A stretch of 64,000 bases of DNA. Origin: Alterileibacterium massiliense (GTDB lineage: Bacteria; Bacillota; Clostridia; Peptostreptococcales; Anaerovoracaceae). The stretch lies in assembly GCF_900104645.1 (NCBI RefSeq), contig NZ_FNWE01000002.1:62001-126000 (forward strand), written 5' to 3'. The notes beneath the pieces are model-generated. The model worked only from the letters and a program-made list of their open reading frames with translations. It was not told the origin of the DNA and made no database searches. Position 1 is the first letter of the stretch; each line of letters starts with the position of its first letter. The translations under genes and the position numbers were made by a program. Of this stretch, positions 36,951 through 45,462 are shown piece by piece.

Positions 36951-36976
36951 TAATGCTTTTTACAAAAGAGCAGCCT
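36937..36976 (-). terminator. Terminator of the metNIQ operon
   Basis: A GCAG/CTGC plus AAAAG/CTTTT stem lies 14 bases after the metQ stop, followed on the minus strand by TTTTTTATAAT. The stem is imperfect. Confidence 0.65.
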
Positions 36977-36989
36977 TTTAATTTATATT

Positions 36990-37817
36990 TTATTTGCTGA
37001 ACTTAGGTATTACCGTTCCCTGATACTTTTCTTCAATAAAGGTTTTTACCTTGTCACTGTGAAGTGCTTTTACTAGAACCTCTATTTTCTTTGCATCTTT
37101 ATCGCCCTTGTTTACCGCAATTATATTGGCATATTTAAGAGCTGCTTCCGAATCGCTTGACTCACCTGCAATTCTATCATCTGCCTTGAGATTTGCTCCG
37201 AGTGCAAAATTGCCATTTATTACACCTAGTGCAACATCAGGAAGAGTTTTAGGAATTATCGCAGCATCTATCTCTTCTATTTCAATATTCTTTGGATTTG
37301 ATACTATATCTTTCTTTGTTGCCTCAAGTCCAGCTCCCTCTTTAAGCTTAATTATTCCATTAGACTCAAGAAGAAGTAATGCTCTTGCTTCATTTGTAGT
37401 GTCATTAGGAACTGCAATCTTATCTCCGCTAGCGAGTTCATCAAAGGACTTTTTCTTTCCCTTGTATACTCCGAGTGATTCAAAATGTTCTAGCCCTGCA
37501 ACTTCGATTTCTGTCTTATTCTTTTTATTGTAATCGATGAGATATGGCTCATGCTGGAAGAAATTCGCGTCGAGGTCCCCGTCAGCGAGTGCCTGATTTG
37601 GTTTTACATAATCTTCAAATTCCTTAATCTCGAGCATATATCCCTCTTTTTCAATTTCCTCCCTAGCTACTTCAAGGATTTCTGCGTGAGGCGTCGGCGA
37701 TGCTCCGACTACTATTTTCTTATCATTTTTTTCAGTCTTTCCGCAACCTGTAAGTGCAAGAGCTCCGATTAGCAAAGCTCCTATTACAACAATTCCAGCT
37801 AAATTTCTCTTTTTCAT
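36990..37817 (-). CDS. metQ: Methionine ABC transporter substrate-binding lipoprotein
   Basis: 275 residues. Signal peptide with lipobox ALTGCGK, then the NlpA/MetQ fold: VGASPTPHAEILEVAREEIEKEGY at the start of the mature domain, FFQHEPYLIDYN, and IPKTLPDVALGVINGNFAL-like segments. It captures methionine or related sulphur compounds outside the cell for MetNI. It is the last gene of metNIQ, 43 bases after metI, with a terminator just beyond. Confidence 0.95.
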   Translation of the reverse strand: MKKRNLAGIVVIGALLIGALALTGCGKTEKNDKKIVVGASPTPHAEILEVAREEIEKEGYMLEIKEFEDYVKPNQALADGDLDANFFQHEPYLIDYNKKNKTEIEVAGLEHFESLGVYKGKKKSFDELASGDKIAVPNDTTNEARALLLLESNGIIKLKEGAGLEATKKDIVSNPKNIEIEEIDAAIIPKTLPDVALGVINGNFALGANLKADDRIAGESSDSEAALKYANIIAVNKGDKDAKKIEVLVKALHSDKVKTFIEEKYQGTVIPKFSK

Positions 37818-37860
37818 TTTCTTTTCCCCCTTAAATGTTTTGTTAATTATCCTTTTGTCC

Positions 37861-38505
37861 TTAAATTCTATTGTCCAATTTTTTTGAGATATAATTTCCT
37901 ATCGACTGCAAGAGCTGAACTAGCAAAATCAATATGACTACAGTTATCCACATTGTCTTTGAATCGTACCTATATAAGCCATATTTGATAGCTATATCGC
38001 CTAGTCCCCCGCCACCTACGACACCTGCCATCGCCGAATAGCCGAGAATGGTGATTGTAGATACCGCTGTTCCTATTAATAGCGACGGCCTTGCTTCTAG
38101 CAACATCACCTTGATTACTATCTGCATATTGCTCGCTCCCATTGACTGTGCAGCCTCGATTACGCCCTTATCCACTTCTCTCAGCTCCGATTCCACAAGC
38201 CTTGCGACGAACGGCACTGCTGAGGCAACGAGCACAGCTACAGTCGCCGAAGTTCCTATTCCCGTTCCTATTATTATTCTCACATAAGGCATTAGTGCTA
38301 TCATGAGAATTAGGAATGGAACCGACCTTACTATATTTACAATAAAGCCCATAACCTTGTTATATGTATGGTGCGGGCTTATGCCGTCTGGTGCGGTTAC
38401 TACCAGAGAAACGCCTATCGGAAGTCCGAAAAGATATGCTATCGCCGTCGCTCCAACTGTCATATAAAGCGTATCGAGTATCCCTTGAATTAGCATCTGT
38501 CCCAT
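37861..38505 (-). CDS. metI: Methionine ABC transporter permease
   Basis: 214 residues with five membrane helices. The permease coupling loop is EAAQSMGASNMQIVIKVMLLEARP, and SAMAGVVGGGGLGDIAIKYG is typical of MetI. It shares its first base(s) with the end of metN, so the two are translationally coupled. Confidence 0.95.
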   Translation of the reverse strand: MGQMLIQGILDTLYMTVGATAIAYLFGLPIGVSLVVTAPDGISPHHTYNKVMGFIVNIVRSVPFLILMIALMPYVRIIIGTGIGTSATVAVLVASAVPFVARLVESELREVDKGVIEAAQSMGASNMQIVIKVMLLEARPSLLIGTAVSTITILGYSAMAGVVGGGGLGDIAIKYGLYRYDSKTMWITVVILILLVQLLQSIGNYISKKLDNRI

Positions 38506-39587
38506 TATCTTCCCTCCTTTCCATACATATTTCTATCCTCATCTTCTTCCAAATCATTCGATTCTAAAGAGTTCGCTTCTCCCTCTTCAAGTTCTATAAA
38601 TGTGACCTTATTTTCCCTGAGATATTCTTTCTGCTTTCTTGCAATCTCTTCATCTTCTGAAAGCCCTATAACCATCTGACCTTTTTGATTTTCTCCAACG
38701 CTCTCCATCCTCGCATATAAGATGTTAACAGGGGCCTTTAACTCTATAATCATATTCGCAATTACCGGCTCATAGGCTCTATTGTCATCAAATGCCAACC
38801 TAACTCGATTCTTCACCGATGTTCTCATATGTAAATCCGGCTCGTCTTCTTTTTGGAAAAATAGCCTTCTTCCGGCAGCTGACTTTGGCTTTTTAAAAAC
38901 AGCTTCTACAGTTCCCGTCTCCGCAATTTCTCCTTTTTCTATTATTGCGACCTTATTGCAAATCTGCCTAACAACTTCCATCTCATGCGTTATAACTATT
39001 ATAGTTATTTTATAATCTCTATTTATCTTTTTTAAAAGCCTTAGAATCGACTTCGTTGTATCTGGGTCAAGTGCCGATGTCGCCTCATCGCAGAGAAGAA
39101 CTTTTGGATTTGTTGAAAGTGCTCTCGCTATTGCAACTCTTTGTTTCTGCCCGCCGGAGAGCTGTGATGGATAGGAGTAAATTCTGTCCTCAAGGTCTAC
39201 CAGCTTTAATAATTCTTTTGCTTTTTCCTCTGCATTTTTCTTTGAAATGCCTGCTATTTCAAGCGGAAATGAAACATTCCTTAGAACATTTTTCTGCATA
39301 AGCAGGTTAAACTGCTGAAAAATCATGGCTATATTTCTTCTCTTTTTATTAAGCTCTTTCTTGTTCCTATCCGTTAACTCCTCTCCATCAAATACGACCT
39401 TTCCCTCAGTCGGTATCTCAAGCAAGTTCATACATCTTACAAGGGTGCTTTTGCCTGCTCCAGACAATCCTATAATTCCATAAATATCTCCCTCTTCAAT
39501 TTCTAGGTTAATGTCAGTTATTGCGTTGACCTTTCCCGCTCTTGTATTAAATTCCTTGCTAACGCCCTTTAACGAAATAATGCTCAA
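38505..39587 (-). CDS. metN: Methionine ABC transporter ATPase
   Basis: 360 residues. Walker A GLSGAGKST, signature LSGGQKQRVAIARAL, Walker B VLLCDEATSALDP, and a C-terminal NIL regulatory domain (about 265-345, binding methionine for feedback inhibition of transport). The start is TTG with AGGAGGAG 5 bases upstream. It is first in the operon and lies behind a leader region of about 425 bases with a Met-rich peptide and a terminator. The MetN family identity is firm. Confidence 0.95.
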   Translation of the reverse strand: MSIISLKGVSKEFNTRAGKVNAITDINLEIEEGDIYGIIGLSGAGKSTLVRCMNLLEIPTEGKVVFDGEELTDRNKKELNKKRRNIAMIFQQFNLLMQKNVLRNVSFPLEIAGISKKNAEEKAKELLKLVDLEDRIYSYPSQLSGGQKQRVAIARALSTNPKVLLCDEATSALDPDTTKSILRLLKKINRDYKITIIVITHEMEVVRQICNKVAIIEKGEIAETGTVEAVFKKPKSAAGRRLFFQKEDEPDLHMRTSVKNRVRLAFDDNRAYEPVIANMIIELKAPVNILYARMESVGENQKGQMVIGLSEDEEIARKQKEYLRENKVTFIELEEGEANSLESNDLEEDEDRNMYGKEGR

Positions 39588-39769
39588 TGTTCTCCTCCTA
39601 ATTGCAAATTATATGTTATTTATTTTGACTTCCCTTGCTTACTAAATTGTATTAAATATTTTGATTGGATATTTATATTTCGTTTTTGCTTTTATAATCT
39701 CTTATAATCTCTCATAATTCTTGTTCATAAGCCATTTTTGAAGTCATGCTCGATATGCCTTTATTAAAA

Positions 39770-39798
39770 TAAAAAAGCGGGTCTCTAACGACCCGCTT
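39770..39798 (-). terminator. Leader terminator (attenuator) before metNIQ
   Basis: AAGCGGGTC and GACCCGCTT form a perfect 9-bp stem with a 6-base loop, followed on the minus strand by TTTTTTATTTT. It lies between the Met-rich leader peptide and metN, so most transcripts should stop here unless the hairpin is prevented. Confidence 0.88.
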
Positions 39799-39876
39799 CA
39801 CATTTCTCTTACCATGCTATAAGCATAACACGATAATTTAATAGCTATTATCCACAGATTCTGTTAGATTAATTAC

Positions 39877-39960
39877 CTATTTAAGTTGGCGGCTGCTCAT
39901 GCACATACCCATCATATTCATTTCCATCATCTCGATGTTGATATTATATTTATTTAGCAT
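39877..39960 (-). CDS. Methionine-rich leader peptide of metNIQ
   Basis: A 27-codon frame, MLNKYNINIEMMEMNMMGMC then MSSRQLK, with 8 Met residues; 7 of codons 11-21 are Met. A strong AAAGGAGG site lies 9 bases before the ATG. It sits 52 bases after a predicted start of transcription and ends about 80 bases before the attenuator hairpin. By analogy with trp and his leader peptides, ribosome stalling when charged tRNA-Met is scarce would favour read-through into metNIQ. I saw no S-box or T-box in this leader. Confidence 0.8.
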   Translation of the reverse strand: MLNKYNINIEMMEMNMMGMCMSSRQLK

Positions 39961-40018
39961 GATAGCCTGCCTCCTTTCTTTGTAACTAATCTCTTTGTTT
40001 TAATTATCCTGTATGTGA

Positions 40019-40047
40019 AATATACCAATCTTTTTCATCTATGTCAA
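40019..40047 (-). promoter_or_regulatory. Promoter of the metNIQ leader
   Basis: TTGACA (40042-40047) and TATATT (40019-40024) on the minus strand with a 17-base spacer. The predicted start near 40012 precedes the Met-rich leader peptide. Confidence 0.82.
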
Positions 40048-40127
40048 TATGTTTTTGTAATTTTTTACAATATTTTTATTTATTTCTATTTGCTATAATA
40101 TATGAGTGTAATTTCAAGCATAGACTT

Positions 40128-40203
40128 GCACCGGTAGCTCAGGGGATAGAGTAGCACACTCCGAATGTGTTGGTCGTGAGTTCAAATCTCACTCGGTGCA
40201 CCA
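40128..40203 (+). tRNA. tRNA-Arg (anticodon CCG)
   Basis: A full 76-base cloverleaf: acceptor stem GCACCGG/TCGGTGC, D arm GCTC/GAGT, anticodon stem GCACA/TGTGT with loop CTCCGAA (anticodon CCG), T arm GTGAG/CTCAC with loop TTCAAAT, discriminator A, and an encoded CCA. An extended -10 (TGCTATAAT, 40091-40099) lies upstream. The EamA gene starts 28 bases after it and may share the transcript. Confidence 0.96.
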
Positions 40204-40231
40204 CTAATTTTAAGCTTCTTGGAGGTAGTTA

Positions 40232-41146
40232 ATGATCAAAGAAATAATAAATGGAGAAAAGACCCTTTCGGTTACAGCATCAGACCTGCTATTTGCACTT
40301 GCGATTGTCGTAAGATCCTCAGCTCTATTGTTCAGTTCGATAGCTATGAGAGGCCTTGAACCATTTAATATTCTTGCAGTAAGATTTCTTCTCGCCTTTG
40401 CCATACTTCTTATATTGTTTAGAAAACGCTTCCTGAATATAAATAAGAAAACTTTTTACCGCGGGCTTGCAGTCGGTCTTTCATTTTTCTCCTGCATGGC
40501 TTTTGAAATGTTTGCTCTTAAATACTCTCCATCATCAAAGGTTGCTTTTCTTGAAAATTTGGCGATGGTTTTTGTTCCTCTTATCGATGCTTTTTTGCTA
40601 AGATGTCTGCCAAAGGCTTCTGCCATACTAAGTGCAATCGTCGCTCTCTTTGGCGTTGCTCTTTTAACATTGGGTGAAAGCGGGCAGATGACTTTATCAA
40701 AGGGTGAAATACTTGCAATTCTTGCAGCCTTTGGTTTTGCAGTAACAATTATAATCACAGACCGAGTATCAAAGAATGGCGATAGTTTTATGATAGGTGT
40801 AATTCAGGTTGGCGTTATAGGTTTTGCAAGCTTAGCCTGCTCGCTAATATTTGAGTCCTCTAAGCTTCCTTCTTCAGGCAGCCAGTGGGGTGCGATTATC
40901 TATCTTGCTATAGTTGCGACCTGCGTAGGTTTCGTTATACAGCCCGTTGCTCAGAGTGGCACAACTTCTTCTCATACAGGCTTAATATCTTCATTAAATC
41001 CTGTGGTTGCGGCCCTGCTCGGTGCAATCTTCCTTGGGGAAAGATTTGGAACAAAGGGTATAATTGGGGCTTTTCTCATTCTATTTGCAATTTTAATGCA
41101 GAATTATCTTGAAAAAATTTCTCTAAAAAAATCATTATCTAAATAA
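40232..41146 (+). CDS. EamA/DMT-family transporter
   Basis: 304 residues with about ten membrane helices in two EamA repeats. The second repeat ends with SSLNPVVAALLGAIFLGERF, the usual helix-9 motif. DMT-family proteins export or import amino acids, nucleotides or other metabolites; the substrate cannot be told here. TTGGAGG precedes the start. It lies right after tRNA-Arg. Confidence 0.92.
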   Translation: MIKEIINGEKTLSVTASDLLFALAIVVRSSALLFSSIAMRGLEPFNILAVRFLLAFAILLILFRKRFLNINKKTFYRGLAVGLSFFSCMAFEMFALKYSPSSKVAFLENLAMVFVPLIDAFLLRCLPKASAILSAIVALFGVALLTLGESGQMTLSKGEILAILAAFGFAVTIIITDRVSKNGDSFMIGVIQVGVIGFASLACSLIFESSKLPSSGSQWGAIIYLAIVATCVGFVIQPVAQSGTTSSHTGLISSLNPVVAALLGAIFLGERFGTKGIIGAFLILFAILMQNYLEKISLKKSLSK

Positions 41147-41178
41147 ATTAAATAATGATTTTAATTAACTATTTTAAA

Positions 41179-41260
41179 TTGCGATTTTAGATTATAATCG
41201 TGGATTATGATTTTGGGTTGCGATTTTAGATTATGCTTTTAAATTGCGATTTATTATAAT
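41179..41260. repeat. Imperfect direct repeats TTGCGATTTTAGATTAT
   Basis: The 17-base unit occurs at 41179 and 41218 without change and again in part at 41244, interleaved with further GATT units, in the 180-base gap between two convergent transporter genes. No terminator of normal form was seen. Confidence 0.6.
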
Positions 41261-41329
41261 TTGCTAAATTATAATTACGCAATTTTGCACCCTTAATTTT
41301 CATTTTTTTAAATTATAATCTTAAACTTT

Positions 41330-42307
41330 TTAATCGGCATTAGTTCTTTTTTTCTTTTTAATTGGCACTTGAGCGAAGGCTGTAGCAATGAATATTATCG
41401 CACAACCTAGCAATTCTCTATTTGTCATATGCTCGCCTAGGAGCAATACTCCGAAAATCATTGAAAATATAGCCTCGGTACTCATTATGAGTGAAGCGAT
41501 TGTCGGGTTTGTCCTCTTTTGACCGATTATTTGCAATGTAAAGCAGAGTGCTCCAGGAAATAGTGCTGAATACATCAGCGGTTTTATTCCATTAAAAATC
41601 TGAATTAGCGACGGATTTTCTGTAAAAATAGAAACTGCTATATTCGTTACCCCGCAGATAAACATCTGAATCATAGAAAGTAACAAGGGGTTCGTCCTAG
41701 GTGAATATATCCCGACCGCATTTATCTGTATTGCGAAAAAGAGTGCACTAAGGACTATGATTAAATCACCCAGCGATACTCCACCCGCGTCCTTGTTTAG
41801 ACTTAATAGTGCAAATCCTATAAGTGCAACAATTACGCAGACCCAGAGTTTTAAATCGACCTTTCTTCCAAGTACAATTCCAATGACCGGAACTAGAATT
41901 ACATATAGAGTGGTTAAAAATCCTGCTTTACCAACCGATACCATGTTTATTCCAATTTGCTGAACTCCCGCTCCAACCGCTGTAAAAAGTCCGCAGATAA
42001 TTCCACCGATTAAAATATCTCTTCTTCTTTTCTTGATAATTCTTCCCGCTTCGTCCTCAATATTCCCATTGAATGAATTATCTATAGCTAAAACCGCCAT
42101 AGTCCTTTCTCTTGAATAAAATCCCGAGCGAGCTGAGCTGATAAGTGCAGCGGGGAGAAGAACCATTGAAGCTATGAACATTCTGCTTCCATTAAAAAGC
42201 AGAGGTCCCATATGCACCATTCCAAGCTTTTGTGCAATCAAACCAGATCCCCATACACAGGCGGTTATTAGAAGGCATATTGTTCCACGCAGATTATTTT
42301 CTTTCAT
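41330..42307 (-). CDS. EamA/DMT-family transporter
   Basis: 325 residues, ten membrane helices in two EamA repeats with a longer cytoplasmic loop in the first half (residues about 62-90, rich in charged residues). IASLIMSTEAIFSMIFGVLLLGE is the helix-9 motif of the second repeat. It resembles the neighbouring plus-strand transporter only at family level. Substrate unknown. Confidence 0.92.
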   Translation of the reverse strand: MKENNLRGTICLLITACVWGSGLIAQKLGMVHMGPLLFNGSRMFIASMVLLPAALISSARSGFYSRERTMAVLAIDNSFNGNIEDEAGRIIKKRRRDILIGGIICGLFTAVGAGVQQIGINMVSVGKAGFLTTLYVILVPVIGIVLGRKVDLKLWVCVIVALIGFALLSLNKDAGGVSLGDLIIVLSALFFAIQINAVGIYSPRTNPLLLSMIQMFICGVTNIAVSIFTENPSLIQIFNGIKPLMYSALFPGALCFTLQIIGQKRTNPTIASLIMSTEAIFSMIFGVLLLGEHMTNRELLGCAIIFIATAFAQVPIKKKKRTNAD

Positions 42308-42617
42308 TATATTTAAACTCCGTATTTAACCTTTCTCGATAGTGCTAATCATTCTTTTTATGTGAATAAGTTGTTTTAATATTAGATTAATTTTATATTG
42401 ATAAGTTATGGATAAGTTTATCTTGAAGTTTATTTTGAAATTTATCCAGCCTCTACAGTATACACTTTATTGCCATTTTGTTAAAGGTTCTAAGGAGTAA
42501 AGTAGAATAAACAAGTTAAGATTTTTCCTCTTTAATGTATTTTTCTAAATGTTAAGATTAAATTTCACATTTATTAAAAATAATTTAAACATTTTATTTT
42601 TCAAATATTAGTTATCA
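42308..42617. other. AT-rich gap upstream of the EamA gene
   Basis: Low-complexity, AT-rich sequence with no convincing frame. It should carry the promoter of the minus-strand EamA gene, but no candidate stood out. Confidence 0.6.
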
Positions 42618-42658
42618 CAAAAAATATCAAAGCAAATCCTATTCAGATTTGCTTTGAT
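42616..42658 (-). terminator. Terminator of the InlB/Rib-type surface protein gene
   Basis: ATCAAAGCAAATC and GATTTGCTTTGAT form a perfect 13-bp stem with a 7-base loop, followed on the minus strand by ATTTTTTG. Confidence 0.92.
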
Positions 42659-42690
42659 AAATAGTATTTAAATTTAGAATTTTTGTGATA

Positions 42691-44067
42691 TTATTTATAA
42701 TTTTTCTTTCTGAGAATGAATAAAATATTCATGCTCATAATAGCAAGTAGCCCGCCATAAAGTAATACATCAGAAGTATCGCCTGTCTTTGGAGCTGTAT
42801 TTCCTCCATTATTCTTTCCTTTAACAGTAACTTTAATTGCAACTTCTTTAATATCTCCATTAGGATATTTAACAAGTAGCGTTACATCATATATTCCCGA
42901 TTTACTCGTATCAACAATATCTTTAGTCTCTATTGTTGTGCCCTTAGGTAATTTATCCTTGTTTTTAATTCCATCTTCAGGTCTAAACTTATCACCTAGA
43001 TTGATTTCTATATCCTTACCCTTAGGCATTGTATAGTTGTTCCACTTAGCTTTTAGAACCATGTTTTTAGTAACAGGTTTAGAAAAATCATAATCCTTTC
43101 CATCTTCCGTTGTCCAGCCTAAAAATTCAGCATATTTCTTAACCGGTGCCTCTGGTTCTATAAGTTTCTCGCCTTCCTTCACAACGGCTTTTTCTACTGG
43201 ACTGCCTCCATTAGAATCAAATTCAACCTCTGCGTTCCAAAGAGCTCTTAAAAGAAAAATGCCGTCATACAAAGGATCATCATTCGGATCATTGAACAAC
43301 TTCCAATCCCTATTGTAATCAGAAAATCTATCTTCTTCATTCCACAAATACATTTTCCCTGGCTCTGGCAGTGGATTGCCTTGGTAGGCTTCTGGCATTT
43401 TTGTGTACCAGCCTCCAAAGTTTAGATCTTTTTTCATCGGTTTGCTAGGAAAATCAACTGTGTTATCTTTTTTAATTTTATTTATTATCGCATCTGTGTT
43501 TCCTAAGACATTGCCACCTTGCAAATCAAATTTCACGGACATAGCACCCATAGGAATTCTGATGTGCATTTTATCATTAGAATTGTGTGTATATTTAATC
43601 TTAAATTTATAATAGCCACCTTCTATGACATACTTATGTTCTTTTTTATTAAATGGAGAATATGATATATGGTATCCCTCAGGTAAACCACTTGTATCAA
43701 CAGTAATTGTCAGCTCTTCTCCTTCTTCATATAGTCCACCTAATCTGTTAACGAACATTTTGTTTTTAACGCCTTCATTATTATAAAATTCATTAGGGAC
43801 ATTGTAGACATTACCCTTTGAATCAGTAACTGTTATAGAAAGAGCCTTCCACATTTCATCAAATCCTTCTCCCATTTGTCCTGTTCCTCCTGGATGGGTA
43901 TGCGCACCACCAGGCTTATCAGCAAAATCTGGATCAATAAGGAGAGGTGTTTCTTGTCCCTCAGCAAAAGCTTCTGTCATATAAGCACACATACTCAAAG
44001 ATAACATGCATACGCATACGACAAAAGCAAGTACAAAACCTATTGTTCTTTTTACAATTTTATTCAT
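42691..44067 (-). CDS. Sortase-anchored surface protein with InlB-type and Rib-like repeats
   Basis: 458 residues. Signal peptide 1-35, a His/Gly-rich short linker, a beta-rich N-terminal domain, then two InlB B-repeat-like units (VKFDLQGGNVLG...FGGWYT and VEFDSNGGSPVEKAVVKEGE...FLGWTTEDG), a Rib-like domain (KDIVDTSKSGIYDVTLLVKY) and the sorting signal APKTGD, helix, basic tail. Such proteins are adhesins in other Firmicutes. The start MNKIVKRT has GGAGG 8-9 bases upstream. Its promoter spacer contains a run of eight G, suggesting on/off or graded phase variation. Confidence 0.9.
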   Translation of the reverse strand: MNKIVKRTIGFVLAFVVCVCMLSLSMCAYMTEAFAEGQETPLLIDPDFADKPGGAHTHPGGTGQMGEGFDEMWKALSITVTDSKGNVYNVPNEFYNNEGVKNKMFVNRLGGLYEEGEELTITVDTSGLPEGYHISYSPFNKKEHKYVIEGGYYKFKIKYTHNSNDKMHIRIPMGAMSVKFDLQGGNVLGNTDAIINKIKKDNTVDFPSKPMKKDLNFGGWYTKMPEAYQGNPLPEPGKMYLWNEEDRFSDYNRDWKLFNDPNDDPLYDGIFLLRALWNAEVEFDSNGGSPVEKAVVKEGEKLIEPEAPVKKYAEFLGWTTEDGKDYDFSKPVTKNMVLKAKWNNYTMPKGKDIEINLGDKFRPEDGIKNKDKLPKGTTIETKDIVDTSKSGIYDVTLLVKYPNGDIKEVAIKVTVKGKNNGGNTAPKTGDTSDVLLYGGLLAIMSMNILFILRKKNYK

Positions 44068-44089
44068 CTTAATTTGCCTCCTTTTTTGC

Positions 44090-44117
44090 ATTTTAGCACA
44101 ACCCCCCCCTGTGTCTA
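44090..44117 (-). promoter_or_regulatory. Promoter with a poly-G spacer (phase-variation candidate)
   Basis: TAGACA (44112-44117, one mismatch to TTGACA) and an extended -10 TGCTAAAAT (TAAAAT at 44090-44095) on the minus strand are 16 bases apart. Eight G (44102-44109) fill half of that spacer. One added G gives the optimal 17. The start of transcription falls just before the GGAGG site. Confidence 0.72.
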
Positions 44118-44353
44118 CTCTAAGGTTGTCTTTGCAATCACAAGGATAGACGCTTTACAAAGTAATATCTAGAATCAATAGTATGGGGCAAATATCTCAG
44201 AAAAAATTTTACTGTTCATCGCGATTGAATGCCCTTTTTTTGGTTTATTTTGTGGTAAAACAATTCCTATGGGCTCAGTCGCTTTTTGTATCCACAAGGG
44301 CTCATATCTATTGTAAAATTAGATAAAATTTGACTTTTTATGTTAACAACAGA

Positions 44354-44382
44354 TTGACTTTTCACTTTATACATAATATAAT
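44354..44382 (+). promoter_or_regulatory. Promoter of rplM-rpsI
   Basis: TTGACT (44354-44359), 17-base spacer, TATAAT (44377-44382). The message would have a leader of about 150 bases. Confidence 0.8.
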
Positions 44383-44388
44383 CTTTTA

Positions 44389-44541
44389 GCTTGTCGCAGT
44401 GTTTTTTGCACAGGTAATCGGGGCAGGGTAATCCGAGCTCCGAAGCTATAGTTATAGTTAGCTGAAAAAGTTGGATTTTACAACCTAGTAAGCGATGCCG
44501 AAACAAATCCAAGGGATTTTAGTAGGTAGAAGGGAGTTTAA
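44389..44541 (+). promoter_or_regulatory. Structured rplM leader (L13 leader type)
   Basis: The leader has G/C-rich pairing segments (for example CGGGGCAG...CTCCG) unlike ordinary spacers here, and it ends at an AGAAGGGAG site before rplM. Firmicutes rplM-rpsI operons often have an autoregulatory L13 leader; assignment rests on position and structure potential only. Confidence 0.5.
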
Positions 44542-44970
44542 ATGAAATCTTATATCGCAAAGCCTCAAGAAGTCGAGCATAAATGGTATGTTATCGACGC
44601 TGAGGGCAAGACACTTGGAAAGCTTGCTTCTGAAGCTGCCTCAATTCTAAGAGGAAAAAAGAAGCCGATTTACACACCTCATGTTGACTGCGGTGACTAT
44701 GTAATCGTCGTTAATGCAGAAAAAGTTCATGTTACAGGTAAGAAAGAAACTGATAAAATCTATAAGAGCTACAGTGGCTATCCTGGTGGACTAAAGGAAA
44801 TTACGCTTGGTGAGATGCGTGAGAAAAAGCCTGAGGAAATCATTCGCCATGCAATAAAGGGAATGATGCCTAAGGGAAAGCTCGGCAGACAGATGTATAA
44901 GAAGTTAAAGGTTTATGCAGGTTCTGAGCATCCGCACGCAGCACAGAATCCGGAAGAATACACATACTAG
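44542..44970 (+). CDS. rplM: 50S ribosomal protein L13
   Basis: 142 residues, the normal length. [21 protein letters not shown] is the N-terminal signature, with [20 protein letters not shown] and [19 protein letters not shown] further on. An early-assembling large-subunit protein. It is followed by rpsI after 17 bases. Confidence 0.98.
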   Translation: MKSYIAKPQEVEHKWYVIDAEGKTLGKLASEAASILRGKKKPIYTPHVDCGDYVIVVNAEKVHVTGKKETDKIYKSYSGYPGGLKEITLGEMREKKPEEIIRHAIKGMMPKGKLGRQMYKKLKVYAGSEHPHAAQNPEEYTY

Positions 44971-44987
44971 AAAGGAGGAGAAGATAG

Positions 44988-45389
44988 ATGGCTAAATTAC
45001 AATATCAGGCAACAGGAAGAAGAAAATCATCAGTTGCAAGAGTTAGACTCCTCCAAGGTACAGGAGTTGTAACAGTAAATGGCAAGGACCTAGACGAATA
45101 CTTCGGCAAGGGAAATGAAATCGTTAAGCGTGAAGTTATGAGACCTTTTGCAATTGCATCAGCTGAAGGTAAATACGATGTAATTGCTACAGTTAAAGGC
45201 GGCGGCTTTACAGGTCAGGCGGGAGCACTCCGTCATGGCATTTCAAGAGCTCTTGTTGTTGCAAATAAAGAAGATTATCGTCCAGCCCTAAAGGCTGCAG
45301 GCTTCCTCACAAGAGACCCTCGTATGAAGGAAAGAAAGAAATACGGTCTCAAGAAAGCTCGTAGAGCAAGCCAGTTCAGCAAGAGATAA
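44988..45389 (+). CDS. rpsI: 30S ribosomal protein S9
   Basis: 133 residues ending in the universal [12 protein letters not shown] tail that reaches the decoding centre; [16 protein letters not shown] is the start signature. GGAGGAGAAGAT precedes the ATG. Second gene of the conserved rplM-rpsI pair. Confidence 0.98.
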   Translation: MAKLQYQATGRRKSSVARVRLLQGTGVVTVNGKDLDEYFGKGNEIVKREVMRPFAIASAEGKYDVIATVKGGGFTGQAGALRHGISRALVVANKEDYRPALKAAGFLTRDPRMKERKKYGLKKARRASQFSKR

Positions 45390-45415
45390 TTTTCTCTTAT
45401 TGTTTATGTTGAAAT

Positions 45416-45446
45416 AAAAAAGTCTGCACAATTGTGCAGACTTTTT
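45416..45446. terminator. Bidirectional terminator after rpsI
   Basis: AAAAAGTCTGCACAA and TTGTGCAGACTTTTT form a perfect self-complementary stem. It lies between convergent rpsI and the surface-protein gene and can serve both. Confidence 0.93.
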
Positions 45447-45462
45447 GTTTTTGATATATATT

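Noticed and set aside
39588-40020. SAM riboswitch (S-box) or T-box before metN
   Set aside because: No conserved S-box core or T-box motif was seen; a Met-rich peptide frame and terminator explain the leader better.
44267-44512. 81-codon minus-strand frame before rplM
   Set aside because: It overlaps the rplM promoter and leader, has no ribosome-binding site and no family features.
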